29,263 nt of DNA from DAOMFM01 sp035429825 (GCA_044224215.1 JBGAKX010000050.1:1-29263); one strand, 5' to 3'. Positions 1-9,046 are shown, numbered from the stretch's first letter. Numbers and translations are program-made. The notes: a model not told the origin generated them from the sequence alone.

Positions 1-258
1 CAGCCCGTACAACGCAAGTCGCGCGATGTCGCGCCAGTCGCGAACGCGGCCGCCATTTCGCATGCGAACGATGAGAAGCAGGATCGCAGCGCCGCCCGTT
101 ACGCGCAGCAGCACGAGCCCCGACGGCGCGACGTGCGGAAGCACGTAGTACTTGGCCGCGATCGGCAGCGTGCTGAAGAAGAACTGCACGAGGAGCAGCG
201 CAACATGCGCGCGCGCATCGGTGCCGCTCGACGACGAGACAGTCGCGGAGTCGCTCAC
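1..258 (-). CDS. EamA/DMT-family transporter, N-terminal part (cut by window edge)
   Basis: The minus strand is open from a GTG at 258 to the window edge, giving 86 residues. After a Ser-rich hydrophilic start (VSDSATVSSSSG) comes a hydrophobic helix (HVALLLVQFFFSTLPIAAKY), then VAPSGLVLLRVTGGAAILLLIV and a basic loop. This two-helix start with an R near the top of helix 2 is typical of drug/metabolite (EamA) transporters, inner-membrane proteins of about 300 residues with ten helices. The GTG overlaps the rarA stop as GTGA, so translation is probably coupled to rarA. The substrate cannot be told from this fragment, and most of the protein lies outside the window. The family call is fairly safe and the start is supported by the overlap. 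Confidence 0.72.
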   Translation of the reverse strand, partial: MSDSATVSSSSGTDARAHVALLLVQFFFSTLPIAAKYYVLPHVAPSGLVLLRVTGGAAILLLIVRMRNGGRVRDWRDIARLALYGL

Positions 259-1577
259 TCGGCCGTGTCCCCGCTGTCATCGGGCCGCTTCGGATCCCTC
301 GGCCCCGGCTCGTAGTAGCGATGCCCCGTGAGCGCGTCGGGAAGACACGTCATGTCCGCCGCGCGACCGCCCTCCTCCGAGTGAGCGTACTTGTAGCCCT
401 GGCCGTAGCCAAGCCCCTTCATCAAGCCTGTCGGCGCATGTCTGAGGTGCATGGGGACGCCGTCGGACGCGGTCTTTTCGGCGTCGGCGCGTGCCGCGGA
501 GAATGCACGACCGACGGCGTTGGACTTCGGCGCAAGCGCAAGGTGGAGCACGGCGTGCGTCAGCGGAAAGAGCGCCTCGGGGTAGCCGAGCATGTGCGCG
601 GCGCTGGCAGCGGCCATTGCAACCGGAAGCGCCGTCGGATCGGCGAGACCGATGTCCTCGGACGCGAGGATCACGAGCCTGCGCGAGATGAACTTGACGT
701 CCTCGCCGGCATCGATCATCCGCACCATCCAGTACACGGCGGCGTCCGGGTCCGAGTTGCGCACCGACTTGATCAGCGCTGACGCAAGGTTGTAGTGCTC
801 GTCGCCGGTCTTGTCATACCGGCGCATCGCGCGCTGCAGCGCCTCGCCGACGACCGCGTCGTCGAGCGTGCGCGATCCGTCGGCGTCAGGCGGCGCGATC
901 GACACCGCAAGCTCGAGCGTGTTCAGCGCCGACCGGGCATCGCCGCCCGAATGTTCAGCAATGCGATGGAGGACCTCGTCGGCTGCCATGACCCGTTCGG
1001 CGCCGAGTCCCCGCTCGGCGTCGTCGAGTGCCCTGCGCATGACGGCAATGAGAGCGTCCGGCCCGAGCGGTTCCAGCACGAATACCTTTGATCGAGACAG
1101 CAGCGCCGAGTTGACTTCAAAGCTCGGATTCTCGGTCGTCGCGCCGATCAGCACGATCGTTCCGTTCTCCACGTAGGGGAGAAACGCATCCTGCTGGGCC
1201 TTGTTGAAGCGGTGGATCTCGTCGACGAACACCACGGTGCGCCGGCCCGAGATGCGCCGCGTCGCCGCGGCCTCGGCCATCACCTGCTTGACCTCGCGGA
1301 TCCCGGACGTCACGGCCGAAAACGGCACAAAGACCGTTTCGTTCGCCGCGGCGACCATCCGCGCGATCGTCGTCTTGCCGGTGCCCGGCGGACCCCACAG
1401 GATCAGCGACCGCAGGCGGTCCTCTTCGATCATCCGGCGGAGCGCGCGCCCCGGACCCAGGATCTTGTCTTGTCCGATGACCTCGTCGAGCGTCCGCGGC
1501 CTGATGCGATCCGCGAGCGGAGCGTCGCCCCGTTCGCCCTCCGGACCTGTATCCTCGTCAAAGAGGTTTCTCGTCAT
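255..1577 (-). CDS. rarA: Replication-associated recombination protein A (RarA/MgsA AAA+ ATPase)
   Basis: This 440-residue protein belongs to the RarA/Mgs1/WRNIP1 family, AAA+ ATPases acting at stalled replication forks together with single-strand binding protein. Visible motifs are PLADRIRPRTLDEVIGQ near residues 20-36, Walker A GPPGTGKTT (62-70), Walker B VVFVDEIHRF (115-124), sensor-1 GATTENP (145-151) and an SRS arginine-finger segment (161-163). The C-terminal half has the expected helical tetramerisation region, including NSDPDAAVYWMVRMIDAGED and RRLVILASEDIGLADP. Length is normal for the family. It lies 57 bp after cysS on the same strand and overlaps the next gene by four bases, so cysS-rarA-transporter may be one transcript. 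The ATG at 1577 has only a weak ribosome site, but the protein start fits the family. Confidence 0.95.
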   Translation of the reverse strand: MTRNLFDEDTGPEGERGDAPLADRIRPRTLDEVIGQDKILGPGRALRRMIEEDRLRSLILWGPPGTGKTTIARMVAAANETVFVPFSAVTSGIREVKQVMAEAAATRRISGRRTVVFVDEIHRFNKAQQDAFLPYVENGTIVLIGATTENPSFEVNSALLSRSKVFVLEPLGPDALIAVMRRALDDAERGLGAERVMAADEVLHRIAEHSGGDARSALNTLELAVSIAPPDADGSRTLDDAVVGEALQRAMRRYDKTGDEHYNLASALIKSVRNSDPDAAVYWMVRMIDAGEDVKFISRRLVILASEDIGLADPTALPVAMAAASAAHMLGYPEALFPLTHAVLHLALAPKSNAVGRAFSAARADAEKTASDGVPMHLRHAPTGLMKGLGYGQGYKYAHSEEGGRAADMTCLPDALTGHRYYEPGPRDPKRPDDSGDTAE

Positions 1578-1634
1578 GCGTGTCCAATCGGGACGCCGGC
1601 GCCGGGCCGACGGCGCGCGATCGTCCGTGCGCCG

Positions 1635-3035
1635 CTACTTCTTGCGAACCTTGAATCCCTCGGGGGTGTCCTCGATCACGTACCCGTGAGCGGCAACCTG
1701 GTCGCGCAGCTCGTCCGCCCGCTTGAAGTCGCGTGCGCGGCGTGCCTCGGCACGCTGCTCGACGAGCGTTTCGATCTCGGCGGGAACGGTCTCGTCGTCG
1801 ACGGCGCTCAGCACGCCGAGCACCGAATCGATCCGCCCGAGCGCGTCGAGGATCGTGTGACGGTCCTCGTCCGTGATCTTCCTGCCGTCGATGAGGGGGT
1901 TCACTTCGGTGACCAGGTTGAAGACCGCCGCGAGTCCGAGCGACGTGTTCAGGTCGTCGTCCATCGCATCGGTGAATGCCGTGAGTGCGCGTTCTGCGGC
2001 GGCGGCGCCGGCGCCTGCTGCGCCCTCCGCGGTGGCGGTCTCGCGCAAGCGCCGCTCAAAGTTGCGCAGCCGCTCGAGCGATGCCGATGCGGCGTCCAGG
2101 CCATCCGCCGTGAAGTTCAGCTGCGTCCGGTACGGAACCGACAACAGCAGGTACCGGATCGCCATCGGCGGCACGCCGTGCTCGACAAGATCCCGCGGCT
2201 TCTTGATGTTGCCGTAGCGCTTGGACATCTTCTCGCCGTCGATGTTCAGAAACTTGGCGTGCAACCAATAGCGTGCAAAGGGCTTGCCGGTGGCGCCCTC
2301 GCTCTGCGCGATCTCGTTCTCGTGGTGCGGAAAGATCAGGTCTTCGCCGCCCGCGTGGATGTCGAACGTCTCGCCGAGGTACTTCATCGACATCGCCGAG
2401 CACTCGAGGTGCCAACCAGGCCGGCCACGACCGATCGGCGCGTCCCACGCCGTCTCGCCCTCGAGCTTTGGCGCCTTCCACAACACGAAATCGCTGACGT
2501 CGGCCTTTGCGTACTCCGCCACGTCGACGCGGCCGCCGCGCCCGGCTTCGTTGCCTTCGAGCTTCTTGCCCGACAGTTTTCCGTATGGCGCGAACGCCGA
2601 GATCCTGTAATAGATCGAGCCGTCCGCGCGGTACGCGAGGCCGTTCTCGATGAGCCGCTCGACGAGCGCGACCATCTCGGGAATGTGCTCGGTCGCCTTG
2701 GGCATGTACTCGGGACGCTCGATGTTGAGCGTCGCGAGGTCCTCGAGGTAGTAGTTCAGATAGGTCGTCGTCAGGTCCGTGAGCGACAGCTTCTGTTCGA
2801 TGGTCTGCTCGATGATGCGGTCGTCGACGTCGGTGACGTTGATCGCCTCGATGACCTGGTATCCGCGGAACCTGAGGTACCGCCTGAGGACGTCATAGAA
2901 GACAAACGTCTTGAAGTTGCCGATGTGCGCGAAGTTCCAGACCGTCGGTCCGCACGCGTAGATCCGGACCTTTCCCTCTTCGAGAGGGACAAAGGGTTCG
3001 AGTTCACCGGACAGCGTGTTGCGGAAGCGAAGCAT
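1635..3035 (-). CDS. cysS: Cysteine--tRNA ligase
   Basis: This 466-residue protein is a class I aminoacyl-tRNA synthetase that charges tRNA-Cys in the cytoplasm. The HIGH-type signature reads HIGN (37-40) and the KMSKR loop is at 269-273. The zinc site that selects cysteine is complete: C28 (in YACGPTV), C212 (in WHLECSAMS), H237 and E241 (in HHENEIAQSE). The length matches the usual 460-470 residues. The C-terminus has the typical RRARDFKRADELRDQV segment and ends in a short basic tail. A GGGAG ribosome site lies six bases before the ATG at 3035. It is probably first in a cysS-rarA-transporter group. Nothing suggests loss of function. Confidence 0.97.
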   Translation of the reverse strand: MLRFRNTLSGELEPFVPLEEGKVRIYACGPTVWNFAHIGNFKTFVFYDVLRRYLRFRGYQVIEAINVTDVDDRIIEQTIEQKLSLTDLTTTYLNYYLEDLATLNIERPEYMPKATEHIPEMVALVERLIENGLAYRADGSIYYRISAFAPYGKLSGKKLEGNEAGRGGRVDVAEYAKADVSDFVLWKAPKLEGETAWDAPIGRGRPGWHLECSAMSMKYLGETFDIHAGGEDLIFPHHENEIAQSEGATGKPFARYWLHAKFLNIDGEKMSKRYGNIKKPRDLVEHGVPPMAIRYLLLSVPYRTQLNFTADGLDAASASLERLRNFERRLRETATAEGAAGAGAAAAERALTAFTDAMDDDLNTSLGLAAVFNLVTEVNPLIDGRKITDEDRHTILDALGRIDSVLGVLSAVDDETVPAEIETLVEQRAEARRARDFKRADELRDQVAAHGYVIEDTPEGFKVRKK

Positions 3036-3095
3036 CGGTTTCTCCCGGGGCCGATCGTTGAAACGTTGAGAATACCAGCGAATACTGGGCCTGTT

Positions 3096-6023
3096 CTAGC
3101 CTCCCCAGTGGCCCGCGATGGGAACCACGCCGGTTGGGCCGTACGTGAACACGAGGTCGGCCGCTCCGCCCGCGTTCGAGTTCTTCAGGAACCATGCGCC
3201 GGTCGCGGGCGAGTAGATTCCGATCGTGTCGGTCCCGTCGCCGTTCCAGTCGCCGGCAAGCGGCGTCACGCCGCCGGCAGGGCCGTAAGCAAAGACCACG
3301 TCGGCAGCGCCGCCCGTGTTGGAGTTCTTGAGAAAGAACGCTCCCGTCGTGGACGAGTAGATTCCGATCGTGTCGACGCCGTCGGCGTTCCAGTCGCCGG
3401 TGAGCGGCATAACGCCCGCTCCGCCCGAGCCGAATTGGACGACGATGTCCGCGACCCCGGGTGAGTTCGAATTCCGCAGAAAGAACACGCCCGTGCTGCG
3501 GCCATAGATCCCGATGGTATCGACGCCGTCGCCGTCCCAGTCTCCGACGACCGGCACGAAATCAGGATCGGCCGCGCCGAACGAGAAGACCAGGTCCGCG
3601 CCGCCCGGCTGGTTGCGGTTCGTCAGAAAGAACGCGCCCGCAGACGAATCGTAGAGGCCCGCGGTGACCGTTCCGTTGCCGTCCCAATCGCCGACGATCG
3701 GCACGAACGTCGGCGAACCGCTGCCGAATGAGAACGCCGCCGCGGCCGGCCCCGGTGCGTTCGCGGTCGAAAGAAACCACACGCCCGTGCCCGGAACGTA
3801 CACGCCCGCGGTGTCGCCGGGCGACGAGCCGATCTTCGTCACAAAACCGTTTGTGAGGAGCGAATCCGTCGTCGTCGGCTGAGCGGAGCCGGCGGTTGTC
3901 GGGAAGTTCTGCGAATAGGTGAATCCGGTCACGTAGGCGTTGCCGGACGCGTCGGCTGCGATGCCGAGGCCGCGCTCCTCGAGCGCTCCGCCGAGATACG
4001 ACGCGTAGAGCTTGGCCGAGCCCGTCGTGTTGATCTTGGCGACGAACGCATCGAATCCGCCTGCGACGTGCGGCTGCCACGCCGCGACGACGGGGAAGTC
4101 GGTGGAGTCCGTAAACCCTGTGAGATATGCGTTTCCAGTCGCGTCGACCGCAATCCCGCCGGCGATCTGCAGTTCCGTCCCGTTGTTGCTGGTAAGTCCT
4201 TCGTTGCCGGAGCCGCCGAGATATGACGAATAGACGAGTGCGTTGCCGCTTGCGTTCAACTTGGTGACGTACGCGTCAAAACCGCCGGCGTTCGACGGCT
4301 GAAACGCCGACTGGACCGGAAAGTTGGTGGAAGGCGTGAATCCGGTGACGTACGCGTTGCCGCCCGAATCGATGGCGAGCGAGAACGCGTAGTCCTCGCC
4401 GCTTCCGCCGAGATAGGTCGAATAGACGAGCGCCGTCCCCGTCGGATTCACCTTTGTCACGAACGCGTCAAAGCTGCCGCCGTTGTACGAGGTGTCGAGC
4501 GCGCCGCTCGTGGTCGGGAAGCCGCCGTTCGTCGCGCCTGCGACAAACGCGTTGCCGACGGTGTCGACGGCGATCGCGGCGCCGCCGTCGAGATTGAACG
4601 ACGCGCCAAGATACGTCGAATAGACGAGCCCGCTTCCGGATGCGTTGAGCTTGGTGACGACGGCATCGGGAAACCCGAGGAGGGAATTGTTGTTTGTGTC
4701 GAACGCACCCGGCGTCGTTGGGTAATTCGTAGACGTCGCGCCGCCCGTGACAAACGCCTCGCCTGCTGCGTTCACCGCGATTGAAGCGGCGCCGTCGTCG
4801 CCCGTGCCGCCAATGTACGTCGAATAGATGAGCCCGGATCCCGTCGGATTGAGTTTTGCGACGAACGCGTCGTACGTCCCGCCGACAAACGTCGTGCGAT
4901 ACGCACCAGGCGTCGTCGGGAAGTTCGCCGAGCCGGTTCCGCCGCAGATGTAGGCATTGCCGGCCGAATCGACGTACGCCTTGGCGATGCCTTCGTCGCT
5001 CGAACCGCCGATGTAGGTTGAATAGACATAGCCGGTGCCGCTGGGATTCAGCTTCGTGACAAAGCCGTCCGTCAACCCCGCGCTTGTCGTGGCGTACACA
5101 CCCGGCGTGAAGGGGAAGTCGACCGAGCTGGTCCCGCCCGTGATGTATGCGTTCCCTGAGGCGTCCACCGTGATGCTCGCGCCCGATTCGTCGCCGCTTC
5201 CGGCCAGGTACGACGAGTACGCGAGCACGGGATCGATGACGAGAGGCAGGCTGTGGTCGTATGAGCCGAGCGCGAAGCGAACGGATCCGCCCTCAATATT
5301 GTATGACGCGACGACGAGCGTCCGTTCGCCGCCAACGCTCTGGTACGCAATCGGTTTGCGCAGCGTCAGGTCGCCCGCGGGCGTCGAAATACGAAGATCG
5401 CCGAGCGGTTCGACACACGTCGCGGCCGCACCGTCGATCCCGAGCGCGATGTGCCCCGGATCGGCGCCCGGCGCAACTATATAGTCGCACTCGATCTGAC
5501 CTGCGTTTCCGTAATAGACAGCGTCGATTCCCGGATACACGTCGTGCGCGCGGACGCGGCCAAACGTAGGCACGCCGGTGCGCCACCGCGCGGGGTCGTT
5601 CCCGACGAGATAGTTGGCCTTTCCTTCGAGCGGCTCGAGCGCGGTCATCCGGGCCGATGCGCTTGCTCCGTCAAGCCTGAGCGTGACGCGCGCGCACACC
5701 GATACCGAACCGGCGCCCGGCGTGAGCAGACTGACACTCGGCGCCTTGTTCTGCGAGAGCGCAATGACCGTCGCGGCCGGTCCGATCATCGCCCGGTACC
5801 TGGCCGCGCGCGCAACGAACGCGACCGACGGCGGCGCCTGACCGGCGTTCGCTTCGAAGACGACGGGCAGGTCGCCAAACGCGCGTGGCGCTCGCGTTGG
5901 TTCGTACGCGGGGCGAGACGCAGCAGCGACAACGGCTGGAACCGCAACTCCGGCAACGGACAACACGGTTGCGAGCGCGACGCTGCCGAACTGTCGGGCG
6001 GCACGACGACGTGCGATGTGCAT
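3096..6023 (-). CDS. Secreted SBBP-repeat protein with C-terminal FG-GAP-like repeats
   Basis: This is a 975-residue exported protein of unknown function. It opens with a signal peptide (MHIARRRAARQ, then a hydrophobic stretch ending PAVVAAAS). A globular domain of the type found before SBBP repeats follows (FGDLPVVFEANAGQAPPSVAF to LPLVIDPVLAYSSYLAGSG). About seven SBBP units come next, each with YSTYIGGSxDE, a DxxGNAYITG strand and a FPTTPGA turn, suggesting a beta-propeller. The last 220 residues hold about five units of the form GDWDGDGxDTIGIYxxxTGxFFL, whose Asp-rich loops resemble calcium-binding FG-GAP turns. I start at the ATG at 6023 because GAGGAG precedes it by seven bases; a TTG 15 bases upstream would sit on that site. 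No sorting or anchor motif is seen at the C-terminus, so it is probably released or loosely surface-bound. Confidence 0.85.
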   Translation of the reverse strand: MHIARRRAARQFGSVALATVLSVAGVAVPAVVAAASRPAYEPTRAPRAFGDLPVVFEANAGQAPPSVAFVARAARYRAMIGPAATVIALSQNKAPSVSLLTPGAGSVSVCARVTLRLDGASASARMTALEPLEGKANYLVGNDPARWRTGVPTFGRVRAHDVYPGIDAVYYGNAGQIECDYIVAPGADPGHIALGIDGAAATCVEPLGDLRISTPAGDLTLRKPIAYQSVGGERTLVVASYNIEGGSVRFALGSYDHSLPLVIDPVLAYSSYLAGSGDESGASITVDASGNAYITGGTSSVDFPFTPGVYATTSAGLTDGFVTKLNPSGTGYVYSTYIGGSSDEGIAKAYVDSAGNAYICGGTGSANFPTTPGAYRTTFVGGTYDAFVAKLNPTGSGLIYSTYIGGTGDDGAASIAVNAAGEAFVTGGATSTNYPTTPGAFDTNNNSLLGFPDAVVTKLNASGSGLVYSTYLGASFNLDGGAAIAVDTVGNAFVAGATNGGFPTTSGALDTSYNGGSFDAFVTKVNPTGTALVYSTYLGGSGEDYAFSLAIDSGGNAYVTGFTPSTNFPVQSAFQPSNAGGFDAYVTKLNASGNALVYSSYLGGSGNEGLTSNNGTELQIAGGIAVDATGNAYLTGFTDSTDFPVVAAWQPHVAGGFDAFVAKINTTGSAKLYASYLGGALEERGLGIAADASGNAYVTGFTYSQNFPTTAGSAQPTTTDSLLTNGFVTKIGSSPGDTAGVYVPGTGVWFLSTANAPGPAAAAFSFGSGSPTFVPIVGDWDGNGTVTAGLYDSSAGAFFLTNRNQPGGADLVFSFGAADPDFVPVVGDWDGDGVDTIGIYGRSTGVFFLRNSNSPGVADIVVQFGSGGAGVMPLTGDWNADGVDTIGIYSSTTGAFFLKNSNTGGAADVVFAYGPAGGVTPLAGDWNGDGTDTIGIYSPATGAWFLKNSNAGGAADLVFTYGPTGVVPIAGHWGG

Positions 6024-6030
6024 CTGCGAA

Positions 6031-6036
6031 CTCCTC
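6031..6036 (-). promoter_or_regulatory. Ribosome binding site that fixes the SBBP-protein start
   Basis: On the minus strand GAGGAG lies seven bases before the ATG at 6023. The possible TTG start at 6038 overlaps it, so the shorter protein is preferred. Confidence 0.7.
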
Positions 6037-6062
6037 AAATGGGACTGTCACGGAAAGCGGGA

Positions 6063-6071
6063 ACTATAGCA
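6063..6071 (-). promoter_or_regulatory. Candidate extended -10 promoter for the SBBP protein
   Basis: The minus strand reads TGCTATAGT, a five-of-six match to the -10 box with the extended TG element, about 40 bases before the SBBP start codon. No good -35 box is seen 17 bases upstream, which is common for extended -10 promoters. It lies just after the hairpin that ends the DUF1501 gene. Confidence 0.4.
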
Positions 6072-6095
6072 GATCGAGCGGGTTGAGAGGAGAAA

Positions 6096-6129
6096 GGCCT
6101 GCGTCGCGCGAAGGTGCGCGACGCGGGCC
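6096..6129 (-). terminator. Rho-independent-type terminator after DUF1501
   Basis: A 14-bp stem with one mismatch (GGCCTGCGTCGCGC against GCGCGACGCGGGCC) closes a six-base loop. On the minus strand it is followed by TTTCTCCTCTC, a moderate pyrimidine tail. It begins 26 bp after the DUF1501 stop and before the SBBP promoter candidate, separating the two transcription units. Confidence 0.65.
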
Positions 6130-6154
6130 TCGACCGGCGGTGCGATGGTGCGGA

Positions 6155-7429
6155 TCAGAGGAAACCGAGGGTGGGAAAACTGCCTCCGAGAATCTGTTCG
6201 GGATCTGCGCCGAGATGGTTCGCGAGGACCGTCGCGTAGATCGCGCGGAAATCAGTCGTCACGTCGATGTTTCCGTCAAAGACGAGCTGGCTGTCCGCGA
6301 GGCTCGGGTAGTCGCCGTAGACGCCGCCGTGGACCGAGTCGCCCACCACGAACATTCCACCGGCGAATCCGTGGTCGGTGCCGATGTCGGTGTTTTCGAG
6401 TGCGCGTCGTCCGAATTCCGACACCACGACGGTGACGACCTGCCCGGCATGACCGTGGCCCGCAAGATCGGCGTGGAATGCCGCGATGGCGTCGCCGACG
6501 GTCATCAGAAGGTAGTCGTGATAACCGAGCTCGGTTTGCGACGCGCCGTCGTTCTGTGCCGCGTGCGTGTCGAAACCGTCGGCGCCGACGGCGAGCGCGC
6601 GTACGCCGAGACCGGAATGGATCAAGGTCGCGCACTGCCTGAGTGCATCCGCAAGTCCGTTCTGTTCGGGGTATGCAGCTGCGGGGACGTAGTTCGCGGT
6701 CTGCTGGCGGAACGTGTCGCCCAGACTGATGACCTGGTTTCTGAGCGAGCGCCCCCGTGCCGCGGGCTCGCGCGAATCGAGCGACGACACGTTCTGGATC
6801 CGCTGGTATGCGGCGTAGCGCGCCTCCGAGTCGAACGTCGGGAACACGCCGAACGAGTCGAGGGAGTAGACGGTCAGCGCGTCGCGCGATTCGCCGGCGA
6901 GCGTCAGCGACGCATAGCCGCCGATGTTGACGCCAGCCGGCGCGGCGCCCGGCGTGATCGAGTCGAGCCAGCGTCCGATCCACCCGGAGGGAACGCCGGT
7001 GAAGCCCGATCCGCTGATTCCCCCGGATTGCAGATTCAGCTGGCTCGCTTCGTGGTCGAACAGGCCCTGCGCGTTCTGCGGCGCGCCGGTGCCGACGACG
7101 ACGGCGACCTTTCCTTGCGCGTAGAGGTTGCCGAGCGATGCGAGGCCCGGATTCAGGCCGATGTCGGGCCGGTCAGGAAGCGCGATCGCCCGATCGGCAG
7201 GGATGTGGAGCATCGGCCTCAGACTTCGATAGCGGTCGAACTGGCCGAGCGGAATGACGGTATTCAGAAAGTCGTTTCCGCCGAACAGGTTCACGAGGAC
7301 GACGATCTTGTCGGAGGGGGTCTGCGCCCACGCCGTGGACCGGAATGCCGACCCGGACAGTCCGAGACCGATCGCCGTGATCGCGCTGTTGCGCAGGAAG
7401 CTGCGTCGTGTGATGGCTTGTGTAGTCAT
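6155..7429 (-). CDS. DUF1501 protein with Tat signal
   Basis: This 424-residue protein starts with a twin-arginine signal, RRSFLR at residues 8-13, then a hydrophobic stretch ending in AWAQ, so it should be exported folded. The mature start DKIVVLVNLFGGNDFLNTVIP is the hallmark of DUF1501, a family thought to relate to the alkaline phosphatase/sulfatase fold. The late segments VVVSEFGRR, DHGFAGGMFVVGD and VHGGVYGDYPSL are also typical. No enzyme activity is established to my knowledge. It starts 12 bases after the DUF1800 stop; its ribosome site GAGGAG overlaps that stop codon, so the two are certainly co-translated. The pair is common in Acidobacteriota and related phyla and presumably works together outside the inner membrane. 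Confidence 0.9.
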   Translation of the reverse strand: MTTQAITRRSFLRNSAITAIGLGLSGSAFRSTAWAQTPSDKIVVLVNLFGGNDFLNTVIPLGQFDRYRSLRPMLHIPADRAIALPDRPDIGLNPGLASLGNLYAQGKVAVVVGTGAPQNAQGLFDHEASQLNLQSGGISGSGFTGVPSGWIGRWLDSITPGAAPAGVNIGGYASLTLAGESRDALTVYSLDSFGVFPTFDSEARYAAYQRIQNVSSLDSREPAARGRSLRNQVISLGDTFRQQTANYVPAAAYPEQNGLADALRQCATLIHSGLGVRALAVGADGFDTHAAQNDGASQTELGYHDYLLMTVGDAIAAFHADLAGHGHAGQVVTVVVSEFGRRALENTDIGTDHGFAGGMFVVGDSVHGGVYGDYPSLADSQLVFDGNIDVTTDFRAIYATVLANHLGADPEQILGGSFPTLGFL

Positions 7430-7441
7430 TGCGCGATCTCC

Positions 7442-9046
7442 TCAGTTCAGCTGGAAGTCGGGGGACGTCATGATCAGCCACACGGCGCCGCGGACCTTCT
7501 CGGGCGTGACGCGGCCACCCATGTAGTCGATGACGGCCTGGCGCGTCGCGGGCTCGAGCGGTGCGGTGAGCAGCGCGTCCTCGAGGAACTTCACGACCTT
7601 CTTCGGCTTCTTGAAGTTGTGGTCGCGAATGAGCGCTTCGGCGTCGAAGGACGTGTCGGTGTACTCGTCGGTGTACGTGTCGACAAAGTCATCCGCAAAA
7701 TTGTCGTAGAAGGTCACCTGCGACGCGGTGACGAGCGCGCCCTTCTTGCCCGGACGATAGAAGCTGAACACCGATGGGGGGTAGTACACAAGGTGCCCCG
7801 TGAAGAGCGTCCAGTACACGAGCGAGCCGCCCTGTGAATCGGCGTCGAGGGCGCGGATCGCTCCCACGTACTGCTCGATCGGCGTCTTGAATTGCGTGCG
7901 GATGTTTGCGTCGGCATAGAACTCGGGATCGGTGAGGATTGCGCGCACGGTCGCCTTGATGTTTCCGTTCGTTGTCTTGAAGACGGTCGCGACGCGTTCC
8001 ACGTAACTCGGCGTGGGCGTTTCGGTCGCGAGTTTCTGGATCAGGATCTTCGAGATATACGGGGCGGTCGACGGTTGCGCGAGAATCACGTCAATGACGT
8101 CGTCGACTTCGTGGGCACCGTCGTTGCCCGAGCGCCCCGGAATCGTCGTGCCGAGAAACGTCTTGCGCGACGAGTCGTGAAAGCCGTCGTAGAACTTTGA
8201 CGGCCCGAATGTCTCGTAATCGTCGATGTAGAAACCCGTGAGCGCGCGCGCGATGGCGCGCACGTCGGCTTCCGTGTAGTTCGGCTCGATGTTGCCGTTC
8301 TCGTCGCGAACGGGCGTTCCGTCCATGTTCAGCCGCTGCGTGCCGAGCGTGAACAGCTGCAGCAGCTCGCGGGCGTAGTTCTCGTTCGGCGGCACGGGAT
8401 TGCCGTCATAGTCGAACGCCGAGTTGTAGTTGTTGTCGAGGTAGACGAGCATCGCGTTGTCGCGCGTCAGTTCGATCAGCAGCTGGCGGAAGCTGCCGAG
8501 CGCATTGCGCCGCAGCATCTCCTCGTAATCGTTGAGCGGCTTGCCGATGCCGATCTTTCCGATCGACACGGGCATGTGCTCGTGCCAGATGAGCGTCATC
8601 TTCTCGAGCAGCTGTCGGCGCGAGTACGTCATGCGCGTGAACCAGTGGCGCATGTGCGACAGTCCGAAGTCGTCGATGAAGGGATCGGGGACCGGGTAGA
8701 ATCGGGCTTCGGCGGCCGAGTCGTCGATCGCCGACGGGTTGAGCTGCTGGTCAACCCACGCTTCCGGACCGAGCGTGAGTACCGTCTGAAGGTCGGCGGG
8801 CGATGGGCCGAACCCGGCACGGCGGAGCAGGTGACCGGCGCGAAGGCGCTGGGAGTTGTAAGGCTTTGCGGCTGCCGAGTCGGGAGCGAACGAGCCGGTG
8901 GCGACCGGCCGCGGCGTCGACGTACCGACGATTGCGGCGCCGGTCGACGGACCCGGCCGCTGCGCGAGAACGGGCGCGGGCAGCGCGACGGCCGCTGCGA
9001 GTGCGAAAAGCAGGCCCTTCGCGGGAGCTGTACTGGCTGAGATCAT
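7442..9046 (-). CDS. DUF1800 exported protein
   Basis: This 534-residue protein has a signal peptide (MISASTAPAKG, hydrophobic core, cleavage probably after PVLAQ). The DUF1800 family start is clear at LRAGHLLRRAGFGPSPADL, and the diagnostic NENYARELLQLFTLGTQ lies mid-protein, followed by YTEADVRAIARALTGF. The function of DUF1800 is unknown; it is nearly always next to a DUF1501 gene, as here. I start at the ATG at 9046, which begins a good signal peptide and has GGAGG eleven bases upstream. A longer frame to 9313 would run through a perfect inverted repeat and a regulatory dyad and would bury the signal peptide 90 residues in. The promoter must lie in the 552-bp region shared with the M36 gene. 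Confidence 0.9.
   Translation of the reverse strand: MISASTAPAKGLLFALAAAVALPAPVLAQRPGPSTGAAIVGTSTPRPVATGSFAPDSAAAKPYNSQRLRAGHLLRRAGFGPSPADLQTVLTLGPEAWVDQQLNPSAIDDSAAEARFYPVPDPFIDDFGLSHMRHWFTRMTYSRRQLLEKMTLIWHEHMPVSIGKIGIGKPLNDYEEMLRRNALGSFRQLLIELTRDNAMLVYLDNNYNSAFDYDGNPVPPNENYARELLQLFTLGTQRLNMDGTPVRDENGNIEPNYTEADVRAIARALTGFYIDDYETFGPSKFYDGFHDSSRKTFLGTTIPGRSGNDGAHEVDDVIDVILAQPSTAPYISKILIQKLATETPTPSYVERVATVFKTTNGNIKATVRAILTDPEFYADANIRTQFKTPIEQYVGAIRALDADSQGGSLVYWTLFTGHLVYYPPSVFSFYRPGKKGALVTASQVTFYDNFADDFVDTYTDEYTDTSFDAEALIRDHNFKKPKKVVKFLEDALLTAPLEPATRQAVIDYMGGRVTPEKVRGAVWLIMTSPDFQLN

Noticed and set aside
2916..2927. HIGN instead of HIGH in cysteinyl-tRNA synthetase
   Set aside because: HIGN is a common natural form in bacterial CysRS, and the zinc ligands and KMSKR are intact.
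1212..3464. Open frame of 750 codons on the plus strand opposite rarA and cysS
   Set aside because: Arg/Val/Asp-rich text without any family motif, opposite two certain housekeeping genes; typical of GC-rich antisense frames.
3800..5230. Regularly spaced similar segments resembling a CRISPR array
   Set aside because: These are coding repeats of the SBBP protein, with units of about 220 bases and diverged sequence, in one open frame.
5885..7837. Long plus-strand frame opposite DUF1501
   Set aside because: It crosses the hairpin terminator and three real minus-strand genes, with composition typical of antisense GC-rich DNA.
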